The translations under genes were made by a program, and so were the position numbers. This document shows, one piece after another, positions 55,889-64,000 of a stretch of DNA of 64,000 nt. The DNA lies in NCBI RefSeq assembly GCF_011752935.1, contig NZ_VWWO01000001.1:2728001-2792000 (forward strand), given 5' to 3'. The number at the start of each line of letters is the position of its first letter. Positions within the stretch are counted from its first letter, which is position 1. Source of the stretch: Chitinophaga sp. Cy-1792. Its GTDB lineage: Bacteria > Bacteroidota > Bacteroidia > Chitinophagales > Chitinophagaceae. Under the pieces are notes generated by a model, which was given only the letters and a program-made list of their open reading frames with translations, ran no database searches and was not told the origin of the DNA.

Positions 55889-56791
55889 ATGAAAATAGTA
55901 TTAACCGGATCAATCGGACATATCGGTAAGCCACTGGCACAAATCCTCGTAGACAAAGGACATGCAGTAACCGTTATCAGCAGTAATCCCGACAAGGAAA
56001 CAGCCATTCAGGCCTTAGGTGCCGGCGCTGCCATAGGTTCCATTACGGACCTGGACTTCCTCACCGCCGCCTTTACCGGCGCTGATCTCGTTTATACCAT
56101 GTTGCCACCTGAAAACTACACTGATCAGCAGCTGGACCTGGAAGGACGCGTAAGAGAGGTAGTAAATAACTATAAACAGGCTATCCTGAAATCAGGCGTT
56201 AAACGTGTTATCCACCTCAGCAGCATAGGTGCACACCGGGATACACGCAATGGCCTTCTGAGATTTCATCATATTGCTGAAACGATCCTGCGGGAACTGC
56301 CAGAGGATATACAGGTCTCGTTTATGCGTCCTACAGGCTTCTATTACAACCTGCTTGGCTACATCCGCATGATCAAAAATCAAGGTCTGATTGCCGCCAA
56401 TTACGGCGCAGATGATATCGTATCCTGGGTAGCGCCCGCAGACATCGCTGCCGCTATTGCGGAGATAGTCGAAAACCCGCCGGCAGCCAACCACTATGTT
56501 CGCTATGTGGTGAGCGATGAACTTTCCTGTAACGAAACAGCTACCATCCTGGGAAAAGCTATCGGTATACCAGACCTGCAATGGATCAGGATATCAGATG
56601 CCGAAATGTTGAATGGCCTCCTCGCCGCCGGATTGCAGCCGCAATTAGCCAAAGGCCTGACGGAAATGTACAGCCAGTCCAACAGGGCTGTGCTATACGA
56701 AGATTATGAACAACACCGCCCGGCCCGGTTTGGCAAAATTAAAATGAAAGATTTTGCGAAAGACTTCGCCGTCGCTTTTGTAAAAGGTTAA
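55889..56791 (+). CDS. NmrA-like NAD(P)-binding family protein
   Basis: A 300-residue atypical short-chain dehydrogenase-like protein. The N-terminal nucleotide-binding motif is LTGSIGHIGKPLAQIL (GxxGxxG), with HLSSIGAHRD and a substrate region like NmrA and QOR2 proteins. It has no Tyr-x-x-x-Lys pair at the usual place, so it may be a redox sensor or a quinone reductase. It lies 11 bp before an AraC gene on the same strand and probably shares its transcript. Confidence 0.9.
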   Translation: MKIVLTGSIGHIGKPLAQILVDKGHAVTVISSNPDKETAIQALGAGAAIGSITDLDFLTAAFTGADLVYTMLPPENYTDQQLDLEGRVREVVNNYKQAILKSGVKRVIHLSSIGAHRDTRNGLLRFHHIAETILRELPEDIQVSFMRPTGFYYNLLGYIRMIKNQGLIAANYGADDIVSWVAPADIAAAIAEIVENPPAANHYVRYVVSDELSCNETATILGKAIGIPDLQWIRISDAEMLNGLLAAGLQPQLAKGLTEMYSQSNRAVLYEDYEQHRPARFGKIKMKDFAKDFAVAFVKG

Positions 56792-56802
56792 TAACTTTAG
56801 GT

Positions 56803-57729
56803 ATGAAAAAGTCTCAGCCGCTACGTATCAAAACAATCAGCGAATTTCATGCGCTGCGTCATCTGCCAAAACCGGCACACCCGCTGATCAGCGTGATCCG
56901 GCTGGATGAAACACATGCTGCTGCTGAGGAGGACCCTGTGAATATTGTCTTCGACTTTTATATCATCGCCCTGAAACGCAACTTCAATGTAAAATTCAGG
57001 TATGGTCAGCAACAATATGATTTTAACGAAGGTGTGCTGTGCTTTATGTCGCCCGGACAGGTATTCGGTGTGGGGGAGACTACAGATGCCAATGACGCAC
57101 CGCGCGTTTCCGGATGGATGCTCTGCATTCATCCGGATTTCTTGTGGCATACGCCACTGGCAACGAATATACGTAAGTATGAGTTTTTTGATTATGCCGT
57201 ACATGAGGCGCTATTCCTTTCTGATAAAGAAGAAAATACCCTCATCGGTATTATGGAAAATATACAGCAGGAATATCTGACGAACATCGATAAATTCAGC
57301 CAGCATATTATCATTGCGCAGTTGGAAGTATTGCTGAATTACGCGGATCGTTTCTATAACCGGCAGTTTCTTACACGAAAAATAGCTAACCACCGGATAT
57401 TGGATAGTCTGGAAGCTATACTGGAAGAGTATTTTAATAGTGATCAGCTGCCGCAGAAAGGTTTGCCTGGTGTTAAAGAAATTGCTGCAAAATTAAATCT
57501 CTCTCCCAACTACCTCAGTACCTTGTTAAAGGTAATGACAGGCAGAAATACACAGCAGCATATCCAGGATAAGATGATGGAGAAAGCCAAAGAGAAGATC
57601 TCCTCTACAACGTTGTCGGTAAGTGAAATTGCCTATGAACTTGGGTTTGATCATCCGCAGTCTTTCAGCAGGCTGTTCAAATCCAGAACAGGTTTGTCGC
57701 CGCTGGAGTTCAGGGCTTCTTTCAGATAG
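56803..57729 (+). CDS. AraC-family transcriptional regulator
   Basis: A 308-residue regulator. The N-terminal cupin-like sensing domain covers about 40-130. The C-terminal AraC domain is at about 205-308, with LPGVKEIAAKLNLSPNYLST as the first helix-turn-helix and ISEIAYELGF-like VSEIAYELGFDHPQSFSRLF as the second. It follows the NmrA-like gene and is convergent with an SDR gene 5 bp away; it may control either. Confidence 0.94.
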   Translation: MKKSQPLRIKTISEFHALRHLPKPAHPLISVIRLDETHAAAEEDPVNIVFDFYIIALKRNFNVKFRYGQQQYDFNEGVLCFMSPGQVFGVGETTDANDAPRVSGWMLCIHPDFLWHTPLATNIRKYEFFDYAVHEALFLSDKEENTLIGIMENIQQEYLTNIDKFSQHIIIAQLEVLLNYADRFYNRQFLTRKIANHRILDSLEAILEEYFNSDQLPQKGLPGVKEIAAKLNLSPNYLSTLLKVMTGRNTQQHIQDKMMEKAKEKISSTTLSVSEIAYELGFDHPQSFSRLFKSRTGLSPLEFRASFR

Positions 57730-57734
57730 GTATA

Positions 57735-58448
57735 TCAGATATTATGCCCTTTGGGTAAGATCATCAGTTTAGGAATATTTACATGTGCGGGTTGCTCCAT
57801 GATAAATTTAACTACTGCCACGATATCTGCTGTAGATAAGGGGTGTGGGATGTTCATGCTATCTTTCGGATGTACTTCCCAGCTATTATGCAGCTCTGTC
57901 ATTACCAGCCCGGGTTCTATGCAGGTGATCTTAATGGCGGAGTTGGTGAGTTCCATACGCAGGGCTTCGGAAAGGGCTTCTATGGCATATTTGCTGGCAG
58001 CGTAGGCGCCGGCGGTAGCGCGTACTTTAGTGCCCAGCACACTGGAAAGGTTAACGATGTGGCCATATTCCTGTTCCTTGAACTTTTTCAGTATAGCATA
58101 GGTAAGCCGGAACGTTGCCTCAATGTTCAGTCGCAGCATAGCTGTTACCCGGTCAATATTAATTTCTTCGATGGTACCGGTTTCTATATTTCCTGCACAG
58201 TTAAAGAGGTAGTCGCAGTAACCATAACGTTCCCATATATACGAAATCAGGTTGTCCTGAAATGCCGGTTCTGTGATATCTCCGGGTATAATGGTGGTAT
58301 GATGTGCTGCCAGTGCTTCCAGGCGCTCTTTACGGCGTGCCGTCACAATGACTTCGGTATTGGGCTGTTGCTGCAGGTATTGGGCGATGGCATGGCCAAT
58401 GCCGCTGCTGGCGCCGGTGACAAGACAAACAGTTTTCTTTACAGACAT
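57735..58448 (-). CDS. Short-chain dehydrogenase/reductase (SDR)
   Basis: A 237-residue NAD(P)-dependent oxidoreductase: TGASSGIGHAIA (TGxxxGxG) at about 13-24, NCAG at about 87-90, catalytic Ser in VNLSSVLG, and YAASKYA with the Tyr and Lys. The Arg pair in TARRKERLEAL suggests NADPH. Substrate unknown. Confidence 0.94.
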   Translation of the reverse strand: MSVKKTVCLVTGASSGIGHAIAQYLQQQPNTEVIVTARRKERLEALAAHHTTIIPGDITEPAFQDNLISYIWERYGYCDYLFNCAGNIETGTIEEINIDRVTAMLRLNIEATFRLTYAILKKFKEQEYGHIVNLSSVLGTKVRATAGAYAASKYAIEALSEALRMELTNSAIKITCIEPGLVMTELHNSWEVHPKDSMNIPHPLSTADIVAVVKFIMEQPAHVNIPKLMILPKGHNI

Positions 58449-58533
58449 GGAAACGATATTTTAATAAGATGAATATCCTGTGTAGAAAGATACGAAAGAT
58501 TTCATCGCATTTAAAATAGCCGTTCCCAGCCGG

Positions 58534-60885
58534 TTATTCGGATTTTAAACTCTTAACGGGGTTGGTCAATGCTGCTTTGATGGCCTGTGAGCTGACGGTG
58601 AGCAGGGCGATCATGATGGCCACTGCGCCTGCAGCAACGAATGTCCAGCTATTGATTTGTATCCGGTAGTAGAAGTCCTGCAGCCAGCGGTGACTGATAA
58701 GATAGGCCACCGGAGAGGCTATCAGCACAGCAATGATGACCAGTTGTACAAATTCTTTGGATAGCAGTACGGTGATGTTCGCTGTGGATGCACCAAGTAC
58801 TTTTCGGATGCCGATTTCCCTGAAGCGGCTTTCTGCCATGAAGGCGGCGAGTCCGAACAGTCCCAGGCAGGAAATAAAGATGGTGAGTCCTGCGAAGAGG
58901 CCTGTTAACTTTCCTGTCAGCTGTTCATTGCCAAACTTCATGTTATAGGCATCATCTGCAAACTGGTATTCAAAAGGATAGGCGGGGTTATATTCCCTGA
59001 ATATCTTTTCCATGCCCGCAACGTTGGCTGCTACTGGTTTGTCGGGGTTGAGGCATATCAGCATGGTCGACATCCAGCTTTTGGGGCCTTTGATCACAAT
59101 GGGCTTTACGGGCATATAAGGCGATTCCTGGATGAAATCCTCAATAACGCCTACCACATGCCAGCTGTCGGGATCGTCGTAAATTTCCTGTCCTAAGGGC
59201 GATTTAAAGCCCATTAATTTCACCGCTGCCTCGTTGATGATACAGGCAGATGAATCTGTCGGGTATTTATTGACGTCTATATCTCTTCCTGCCAGGAGGT
59301 GCATACCTGCTGTTGTGATAAGGCTACCATCTGTGGAATAGCGGTTTACCTGGGCTCTGAGGCCTTCGGGCCGGCCCTGCCAGCGCAGACTCAGGCCATA
59401 TCCCCAGTTCTCTGACAGCGGAGACTGTACTTTACTTACAGACGTGGCATAGCCGGCAGTTATCAGTGCCTGTTTGATAAGGGAATAATGCGAGGCCATT
59501 TCGTCGTTCATACTCACATTCACCAGTTGCTGCATATTCAGTCCGGTTTTCCGCTGTTGCCCGTGTTTTATTTGCTGGGAGATAATGATGGTGCAGATAA
59601 TCAGTGTAACAGCAAAAGTAAACTGTAGTACCACCAATACTTTGCGGGGATTCACCATGGAAGGGCCGGTTCTTTTCAGTCCTTTCAATCCCGCCACAGG
59701 TTTGAACCCGGAAAGAAAAAATGCCGGATAGCTGCCGGCGAGTATGCCGGTGAGCAATATAAATCCAACGGCAGCCATCCAATAGTAAGGGTTGTTGTAT
59801 TCTATCTGCAGCTGTTTTCCAGTCAGCTGATTGAAAAATGGTAAGCTGAAAGCCACCAGGATGTAGGCCACAAAACCAGCTATGGCAGATAATATGACTG
59901 ACTCTATAAGGAACTGCAGGATGATAGTGTGTTTTTGTGCGCCTATAGCCTTTCTTACACCTATTTCTTTGGCGCGCTTGCCACTGCGTGCTGTAGCCAG
60001 GTTCATGAAATTGATACAGGCAATCAGCAGGATGAATAACGCTATCAGGAAAAATGTTCTGACAGTAGTAATATGGCCGCCAGTGGCAATGCCATTTTCG
60101 AAATTGTCGTATAGGTGTGTCTGTGAAAAAGGATAGAGGAATTCAGTCGTCTGGGTTTCGGTGGTATGCTGTGTGATAATTGTTTTTAGCTTGGTGTTCA
60201 GTAAGTCCGCATCTGCTTTTGGTTTTAGTAGTATAAACGTAGAAATGCTGAAGTTGCTCCAGTCGCGATCGATCATTTCACGCTGGTACGAAGTCAGGTA
60301 TTGTATATAGCTGAACTGAGAGTTGGAGGGGATGTCTTTTAAAATACCGGAAACGGTATAATTGATTTTGCCACCCATGGTAACTATTTTACCAACAGGA
60401 TCTGTATTGTTGAAGAGTTTAGTAGCCAGAGCCGCCGTGAGCACAATGCTGTTTGGGTCTTTTAATACAAGCCGGACATCACCCTTCAGCAATGGGAAAG
60501 AGAAGATAGACAGGAATCCTGCATCAACCACGGCGCCGGAAGATAACAGGTTGTTACTTTGTCCTGGAATGCCCAGCAGGTTGCGGGTCCAACGGGTGCG
60601 GGTTACCTCTTCTATTTCCGGGTAATCCGTTTTTAGTGTTGGCGCCATTACTTCCGGTGTCGCACTTATGGACCTGATCTTACCAACGATGGTGTCGTTA
60701 GACCATACCTGGTAAATACGATCTGCATGAGCATGGAACCTGTCGAAGCGCACTTCATCCATTACCCACATCAGGATAAGTATCGCGCTGGCCATTCCTA
60801 TGGCCAGTCCGCCAATGTTGATCAGAGAATATCCTTTGTTGATACGGAGATTCCTGATGGCAATGCTGAAATAATTACTGTACAT
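58534..60885 (-). CDS. MacB/FtsX-family ABC transporter permease (Bacteroidota type)
   Basis: A 783-residue inner-membrane protein with two FtsX permease modules (about 285-410 and 670-780), each after a MacB-like periplasmic domain (about 20-240 and 430-640). KRAKEIGVRKAIGAQK and the second EIGIRKVLGASTANI are the standard coupling motifs. No ATPase gene lies next to it, so the partner is encoded elsewhere. Such pumps act on peptides, lipoproteins or drugs, or as mechanotransmitters. Confidence 0.93.
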   Translation of the reverse strand: MYSNYFSIAIRNLRINKGYSLINIGGLAIGMASAILILMWVMDEVRFDRFHAHADRIYQVWSNDTIVGKIRSISATPEVMAPTLKTDYPEIEEVTRTRWTRNLLGIPGQSNNLLSSGAVVDAGFLSIFSFPLLKGDVRLVLKDPNSIVLTAALATKLFNNTDPVGKIVTMGGKINYTVSGILKDIPSNSQFSYIQYLTSYQREMIDRDWSNFSISTFILLKPKADADLLNTKLKTIITQHTTETQTTEFLYPFSQTHLYDNFENGIATGGHITTVRTFFLIALFILLIACINFMNLATARSGKRAKEIGVRKAIGAQKHTIILQFLIESVILSAIAGFVAYILVAFSLPFFNQLTGKQLQIEYNNPYYWMAAVGFILLTGILAGSYPAFFLSGFKPVAGLKGLKRTGPSMVNPRKVLVVLQFTFAVTLIICTIIISQQIKHGQQRKTGLNMQQLVNVSMNDEMASHYSLIKQALITAGYATSVSKVQSPLSENWGYGLSLRWQGRPEGLRAQVNRYSTDGSLITTAGMHLLAGRDIDVNKYPTDSSACIINEAAVKLMGFKSPLGQEIYDDPDSWHVVGVIEDFIQESPYMPVKPIVIKGPKSWMSTMLICLNPDKPVAANVAGMEKIFREYNPAYPFEYQFADDAYNMKFGNEQLTGKLTGLFAGLTIFISCLGLFGLAAFMAESRFREIGIRKVLGASTANITVLLSKEFVQLVIIAVLIASPVAYLISHRWLQDFYYRIQINSWTFVAAGAVAIMIALLTVSSQAIKAALTNPVKSLKSE

Positions 60886-61154
60886 AAAAGCTTACCGGAC
60901 TAAAAGAATGCCAGTCATCTATATGCCTGAAGATAAATAATTTAAGTGTTAAGTCTGTAGTGAGATGTCCGCTTATGATACAGGCTGGTGTGCGAATCCG
61001 GACAGTTGATAAAATCTGTTGATCATCTGCCCGAAGTAAAATATTGTTAAAATATTTATCTGCAGAAATCTGCTATTTCAAAAATACTAATTTAGAAAGA
61101 TGAATAACTAAAACGTATAAACGTAAGTGTTGTTCTTTCATTCAACCCGAATTT

Positions 61155-62465
61155 ATGAAAAAACTATTACTCCTGGTATTTGTCGTATATGCCTCAACGT
61201 TATATGCACAATCTCCTGATGATTTAATAAAAGACAGTAAAGGCAAATGCCTGGTCTGGGCTACCTTCTTTTTTCCCAAAAATGACCTGAAAGTAAATTG
61301 GAACGGCGCCGCCGGAAATGGCTATGCAACTGGCCAGGGCAGCGCCGATTACGTGATAGGGGATAAGCCGGTGGTGAAGTATACCGGAGAGATGCGCAAT
61401 GGTTATCCGAATGGTTACGGCGAGTTTGTTTTTAATAATGGTCTGCGTATGCAGGGGCAATTCAGGGATGGTATTATGAACGGAGAAGGAAAGATAGTTT
61501 TTCCTGATTCTACAAAGCGGCTGGTTGGTAATTTCACCGATGGAGAGATACTGAACCTGGATGTAAAATACCGGGAACAGCTGCATAAACATTTAATAGC
61601 TGCAACAGATACAGGAAAACTTTATGAAAATGACCGTGGAAAAACGGAGTTGTTCTATTATGCCCTGGTGCCCGAAAAGCCGCGTGCAGCCATTGTTTTG
61701 CTGCCTGGAACCTGGGACAGGGCAGAATATACATTAAGTAGCAATAAGGCATTGGTACAGCAGGCGTATGAGAATGGTGTGGCAGTGATAGCGCCAACGA
61801 TCAACCAACGTTTATCACTAAACGAAGAGGTACAGGGCTTTCTGAATACGGTGTTTCAGGATGCTGTTACCAGGTACCATATCCCGGAGAATAAATTCAT
61901 TATTGGCGGGTTCTCCATGGGAGGATTGTTTGCCCTGCGCTATGGCGAACTATCTGTATCGGATAGTACAAAAACAGCGGTACATCCTGCCGGTGTATAT
62001 AGCGTGGATGGCCCGACAGATCTGGAAACCATGTATCATAACTTTGAAGTAGCGTTGGAAAGAAGCCCTAATAAAGCAGAACCTGCATATGGTTTGAATG
62101 AATTCAGGAAATACTTTGGCGGGTCGCCGGCAGAAAAGCCTGCAGCTTATTTATATTTTTCTACTTATTCTTATAGAGAAAAAGATGGTGGCAATGCGAA
62201 ATACCTGGCGAAGATGCCTGTAAGGATTTATAACGATGTAGATGTAAACTGGTGGCTGGCAAACAGGAACTGCGATCTTTATGGAATGAACGCATTACCG
62301 CAATCGGCCATGATCAACTATCTGCATAGTATAGGTAATAAGAAAGCTGTCTTTATTAATGCTTATCAGAAAGGATATCGCCTGGATGGTACACGGCATC
62401 CACATTCATGGAGCATTGCGCCTGCAGAGGATGTAATGCCCTGGGTGCTGGAGATAATCCAGTAG
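61155..62465 (+). CDS. Secreted MORN-repeat plus alpha/beta hydrolase fusion
   Basis: A 436-residue protein with a signal peptide (LLLVFVVYASTLYAQ). About three MORN repeats lie at 75-130 (YTGEMRNGYPNGYGEFVFNN, MQGQFRDGIMNGEGKIVFPD). An alpha/beta hydrolase domain (about 165-436) has AIVLLPGTWDRAEY, nucleophile elbow IGGFSMGGLFALRYGE and a late His in GTRHPHSWSI. MORN repeats bind lipids or proteins, so this may be a membrane-targeted esterase. The combination is unusual. Its stop lies 9 bp from the convergent YqgE gene. Confidence 0.85.
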   Translation: MKKLLLLVFVVYASTLYAQSPDDLIKDSKGKCLVWATFFFPKNDLKVNWNGAAGNGYATGQGSADYVIGDKPVVKYTGEMRNGYPNGYGEFVFNNGLRMQGQFRDGIMNGEGKIVFPDSTKRLVGNFTDGEILNLDVKYREQLHKHLIAATDTGKLYENDRGKTELFYYALVPEKPRAAIVLLPGTWDRAEYTLSSNKALVQQAYENGVAVIAPTINQRLSLNEEVQGFLNTVFQDAVTRYHIPENKFIIGGFSMGGLFALRYGELSVSDSTKTAVHPAGVYSVDGPTDLETMYHNFEVALERSPNKAEPAYGLNEFRKYFGGSPAEKPAAYLYFSTYSYREKDGGNAKYLAKMPVRIYNDVDVNWWLANRNCDLYGMNALPQSAMINYLHSIGNKKAVFINAYQKGYRLDGTRHPHSWSIAPAEDVMPWVLEIIQ

Positions 62466-62474
62466 GCGTTTGCG

Positions 62475-62915
62475 TTAGAATGCGCTGCCGGCCGTTTCTA
62501 TCTCCCAGCTGCCTTCGTTGATTTCTTCTTCGAGTTCCTTATCATCCCAGCCACAGTAGCCGATAAAGATTTTAATATCCTTTTCGGTGAGTTCCCTGGA
62601 ATTGATATGCTGAATCGCGGATTTGAAGTCGCCACCGAGGTAGACGTTATCCCTGATTGGATCGCCGCCACTGATAAGGTCAGGCCGCTGATGAATAAAA
62701 TAGATGTGCTCCTGGTCTACAGGGCCACCAATGTATAAAGGAAAAGGAATACTATGGCTGAATTCTTTCAGTTCATTGATTTTTCGTGGAAAGGGTTGGT
62801 TGACAACAAACCCCATGGCTCCTTTTTCATTGTGCTCAGTGATGTAAATCACTGTGTTCTCAAAAAAGGTGTCATCCAGCAAACTTGTGCTATGTAAAAA
62901 GATGCCCTCATTCAT
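62475..62915 (-). CDS. YqgE/AlgH (UPF0301) family protein, short form
   Basis: A 146-residue protein with the family hallmarks: LDDTFFENTVIYITEHNEKG (about 13-32), GAMGFVVNQP, YIGGPVDQEHIYFIH and GYCGWDDKELEEEINEGSW. Family members I know are about 185 residues; the last ~30-40 residues are missing here, as the frame stops at GSAF. The family is widespread and its molecular role is not settled. Confidence 0.88.
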   Translation of the reverse strand: MNEGIFLHSTSLLDDTFFENTVIYITEHNEKGAMGFVVNQPFPRKINELKEFSHSIPFPLYIGGPVDQEHIYFIHQRPDLISGGDPIRDNVYLGGDFKSAIQHINSRELTEKDIKIFIGYCGWDDKELEEEINEGSWEIETAGSAF

Positions 62916-62950
62916 AGTGGGAAAGTAGTACTTAAAAGGCTGCCATTCAA

Positions 62951-62970
62951 AATTATTTTACAAAATAATT
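62951..62970. repeat. AT-rich palindrome upstream of the YqgE gene
   Basis: AATTATTTT (62951-62959) is repeated inverted as AAAATAATT (62962-62970) with AC between. It lies about 36 bp before the YqgE start codon and could be a regulator site or the edge of the neighbouring element. Confidence 0.45.
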
Positions 62971-62977
62971 TGTCTGG

Positions 62978-63144
62978 CGATAGCCCCCGCGCGCAGCGCG
63001 GAATCAAGCCAACCGGAACCGAAGGTCCCGGTTGAAAAATCTAACATAGTGCTTGTGGAAGTAATATGTTATCTAATAGATGAATTTAAGTTACATTTTA
63101 TTGTATCGCACTAACGGATATTTTCCGCGCTGCGCCTTATCACT
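62978..63144. repeat. Candidate MITE/REP-like palindromic element
   Basis: GCGCAGCGCGGAA (62991-63003) is repeated perfectly inverted at 63123-63135. Beyond it on each side a G(C/T)GATA word is also shared (62978-62983 and 63139-63144). Inside lies a strong hairpin (63010-63034: CAACCGG-A-ACC, loop GAA, GGT-C-CCGGTTG). The GC-rich ends contrast with AT-rich surroundings. No coding capacity. Confidence 0.5.
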
Positions 63145-63155
63145 CATGGCTATAA

Positions 63156-64000
63156 TTAATATACCTGTACGCGGCTGCTACCTTGTGGTACGGACAATTC
63201 CGGCTTGTTACGCAGGGATTTGGTCAGCTCCAGTATATATTGCAGCAGTTCGTGTGCCGCATTGATCTCTTCTTTTTTGTTAGAGATGCTTTCGATATTG
63301 AATCCTACAGGAATATTTTTCGCATGTGCATAGTTCAGTATCTCTGCGGCTATATTGGTAGCGGTTTGTACAGAGGTAGTGAGAATGTCGCGGGAATTTT
63401 TGAGGTCGTTGTACAGCCATTTCGGTACTTCAATGCCGAGCCATTCCATGAACTGTAAAGTTTTCAGAGAACCGCAAGGCGCCAGTGTAAAGATGAGCGG
63501 TGCCATCTCCATACCGTTTTCAGTGGCATTGTAATAGTAGTCGGATAACAGGTTTTTCGTGTCGTTCAGGTTGTACACACATTGTGATACGAAAAAGCCG
63601 CAGCCATTATTGATTTTATGCTGTATACGAAGGTGTTCATCGCCTTTCTTGCTATGACGCTCCGGTATGGTAATCCCGCCTAATAAAATGTTGGAGGAAG
63701 TGGCCTTGTGCAGTTCATAGGCATCGGTCAGACTGAACTTCGTGGCTGCTATCTGTTGATGGGAAGAGGCGCCTACAAATACTGCCAGGTCGAGGTGATT
63801 GTTATTTTGCAGCCAGTTACCAAAGGTTTCCCTGGTCTGGTTGGCAATGCTTTTATAAATGATCTTAGGTACCTGGAGATCCGCCAGGAAGTTATAGCCG
63901 TAATTTTCCGGTGCTATGGTAGGGATAAAGGAAAATGTTCTTTCCTTCTCCGTACGGGTAGCTTCGTCCTGGATATCATACAGGATCAGACCATCAATGT
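63156..64000 (-). CDS. Methylenetetrahydrofolate reductase-family protein, C-terminal part (runs off right edge)
   Basis: The minus strand is open from the window edge for 281 codons. The layout of a TIM-barrel MTHFR is visible: GLILYDIQDEATRTEKERTF, then SSNILLGGITIPERHSKKGD, GCGFFVSQCVYN (the FFVTQ-like flavin strand) and LAPCGSLKTLQFMEWLGIEV. MTHFR reduces methylene- to methyl-tetrahydrofolate with FAD. This looks like the divergent family form rather than the short E. coli MetF, so I leave the symbol empty. The start lies outside the window. Confidence 0.8.
   Translation of the reverse strand, partial: IDGLILYDIQDEATRTEKERTFSFIPTIAPENYGYNFLADLQVPKIIYKSIANQTRETFGNWLQNNNHLDLAVFVGASSHQQIAATKFSLTDAYELHKATSSNILLGGITIPERHSKKGDEHLRIQHKINNGCGFFVSQCVYNLNDTKNLLSDYYYNATENGMEMAPLIFTLAPCGSLKTLQFMEWLGIEVPKWLYNDLKNSRDILTTSVQTATNIAAEILNYAHAKNIPVGFNIESISNKKEEINAAHELLQYILELTKSLRNKPELSVPQGSSRVQVY

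Overview
The window looks like chromosome from a member of the Bacteroidota, probably a soil or plant-associated Chitinophaga-like species (Chitinophagaceae). The reasons are a SusC/SusD outer-membrane pair, further TonB-dependent and outer-membrane barrel proteins, many lipoproteins, a 6-bladed beta-propeller gene, a CE8 pectinesterase, a GH2 glycosidase and an arylsulfatase. Several genes are also preceded by the Bacteroidota -7 promoter element TAnnTTTG, sometimes with a -33 TTTG. I see no rRNA, tRNA, CRISPR array, insertion sequence or phage gene. The species is an inference.

Layout. 1-5.4 kb: the start of a TonB-dependent receptor, a histidine kinase/response regulator pair, a patatin-like lipase, a secreted HAD phosphatase, a small barrel protein and a VOC protein. 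5.4-10.2 kb: a SusD/SusC pair on the minus strand. 10.7-17.5 kb: small membrane proteins, an NTF2-like secreted protein, a GlxA-type regulator followed by a secreted DJ-1 protein, a lipoprotein, a pectinesterase, a lipocalin and a free-standing plug-like protein. 17.6-26.5 kb (all minus): KatG, an arylsulfatase, a Cys-rich mini-protein, a small membrane protein, a large outer-membrane barrel and a beta-propeller. 26.9-33.2 kb: a lipoprotein, an ArnT-like glycosyltransferase, a 2OG-Fe(II) oxygenase, a three-gene operon of two orphan proteins plus an ankyrin protein, and a DUF2750 gene. 33.2-37.5 kb: an EamA exporter and two GNATs facing a LysR regulator, then a DeoR regulator divergent from nudK. 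37.7-46.9 kb: GH2 glycosidase, hydrolases, a PNPOx-like protein, an Lrp regulator divergent from an EamA exporter, and a YbhN-like membrane protein. 47-49.5 kb: an EF-G paralogue behind a structured 5' leader. 49.7-55.7 kb: lipoproteins, propeller-like orphans, a class C serine hydrolase, two bacilliredoxins and an archaemetzincin-like lipoprotein. 55.9-64 kb: NmrA-like, AraC and SDR genes, a MacB/FtsX permease, a MORN-hydrolase fusion, a short YqgE and a partial MTHFR-family gene.

The most interesting signal is upstream of the EF-G paralogue (about 47018-47445). A consensus promoter is followed by two short leader ORFs. The second (18 codons, half Ile/Leu/Val) ends exactly inside one arm of a possible antiterminator. 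The other arm of that antiterminator overlaps a strong intrinsic terminator lying immediately before the EF-G start codon. This has the architecture of a translation-coupled transcription attenuator controlling a translation factor. Other points of note are a pair of bacilliredoxin genes whose 92-bp upstream regions are better conserved than their proteins, a mini-protein with five cysteines at every third residue, face-to-face deoR/nudK promoters with overlapping operator-like repeats, and a palindromic MITE/REP-like element near the right end.

Seven tail-to-tail gene pairs are packed with gaps of -4 to +9 bp and no terminator, while other convergent junctions carry strong bidirectional hairpins.
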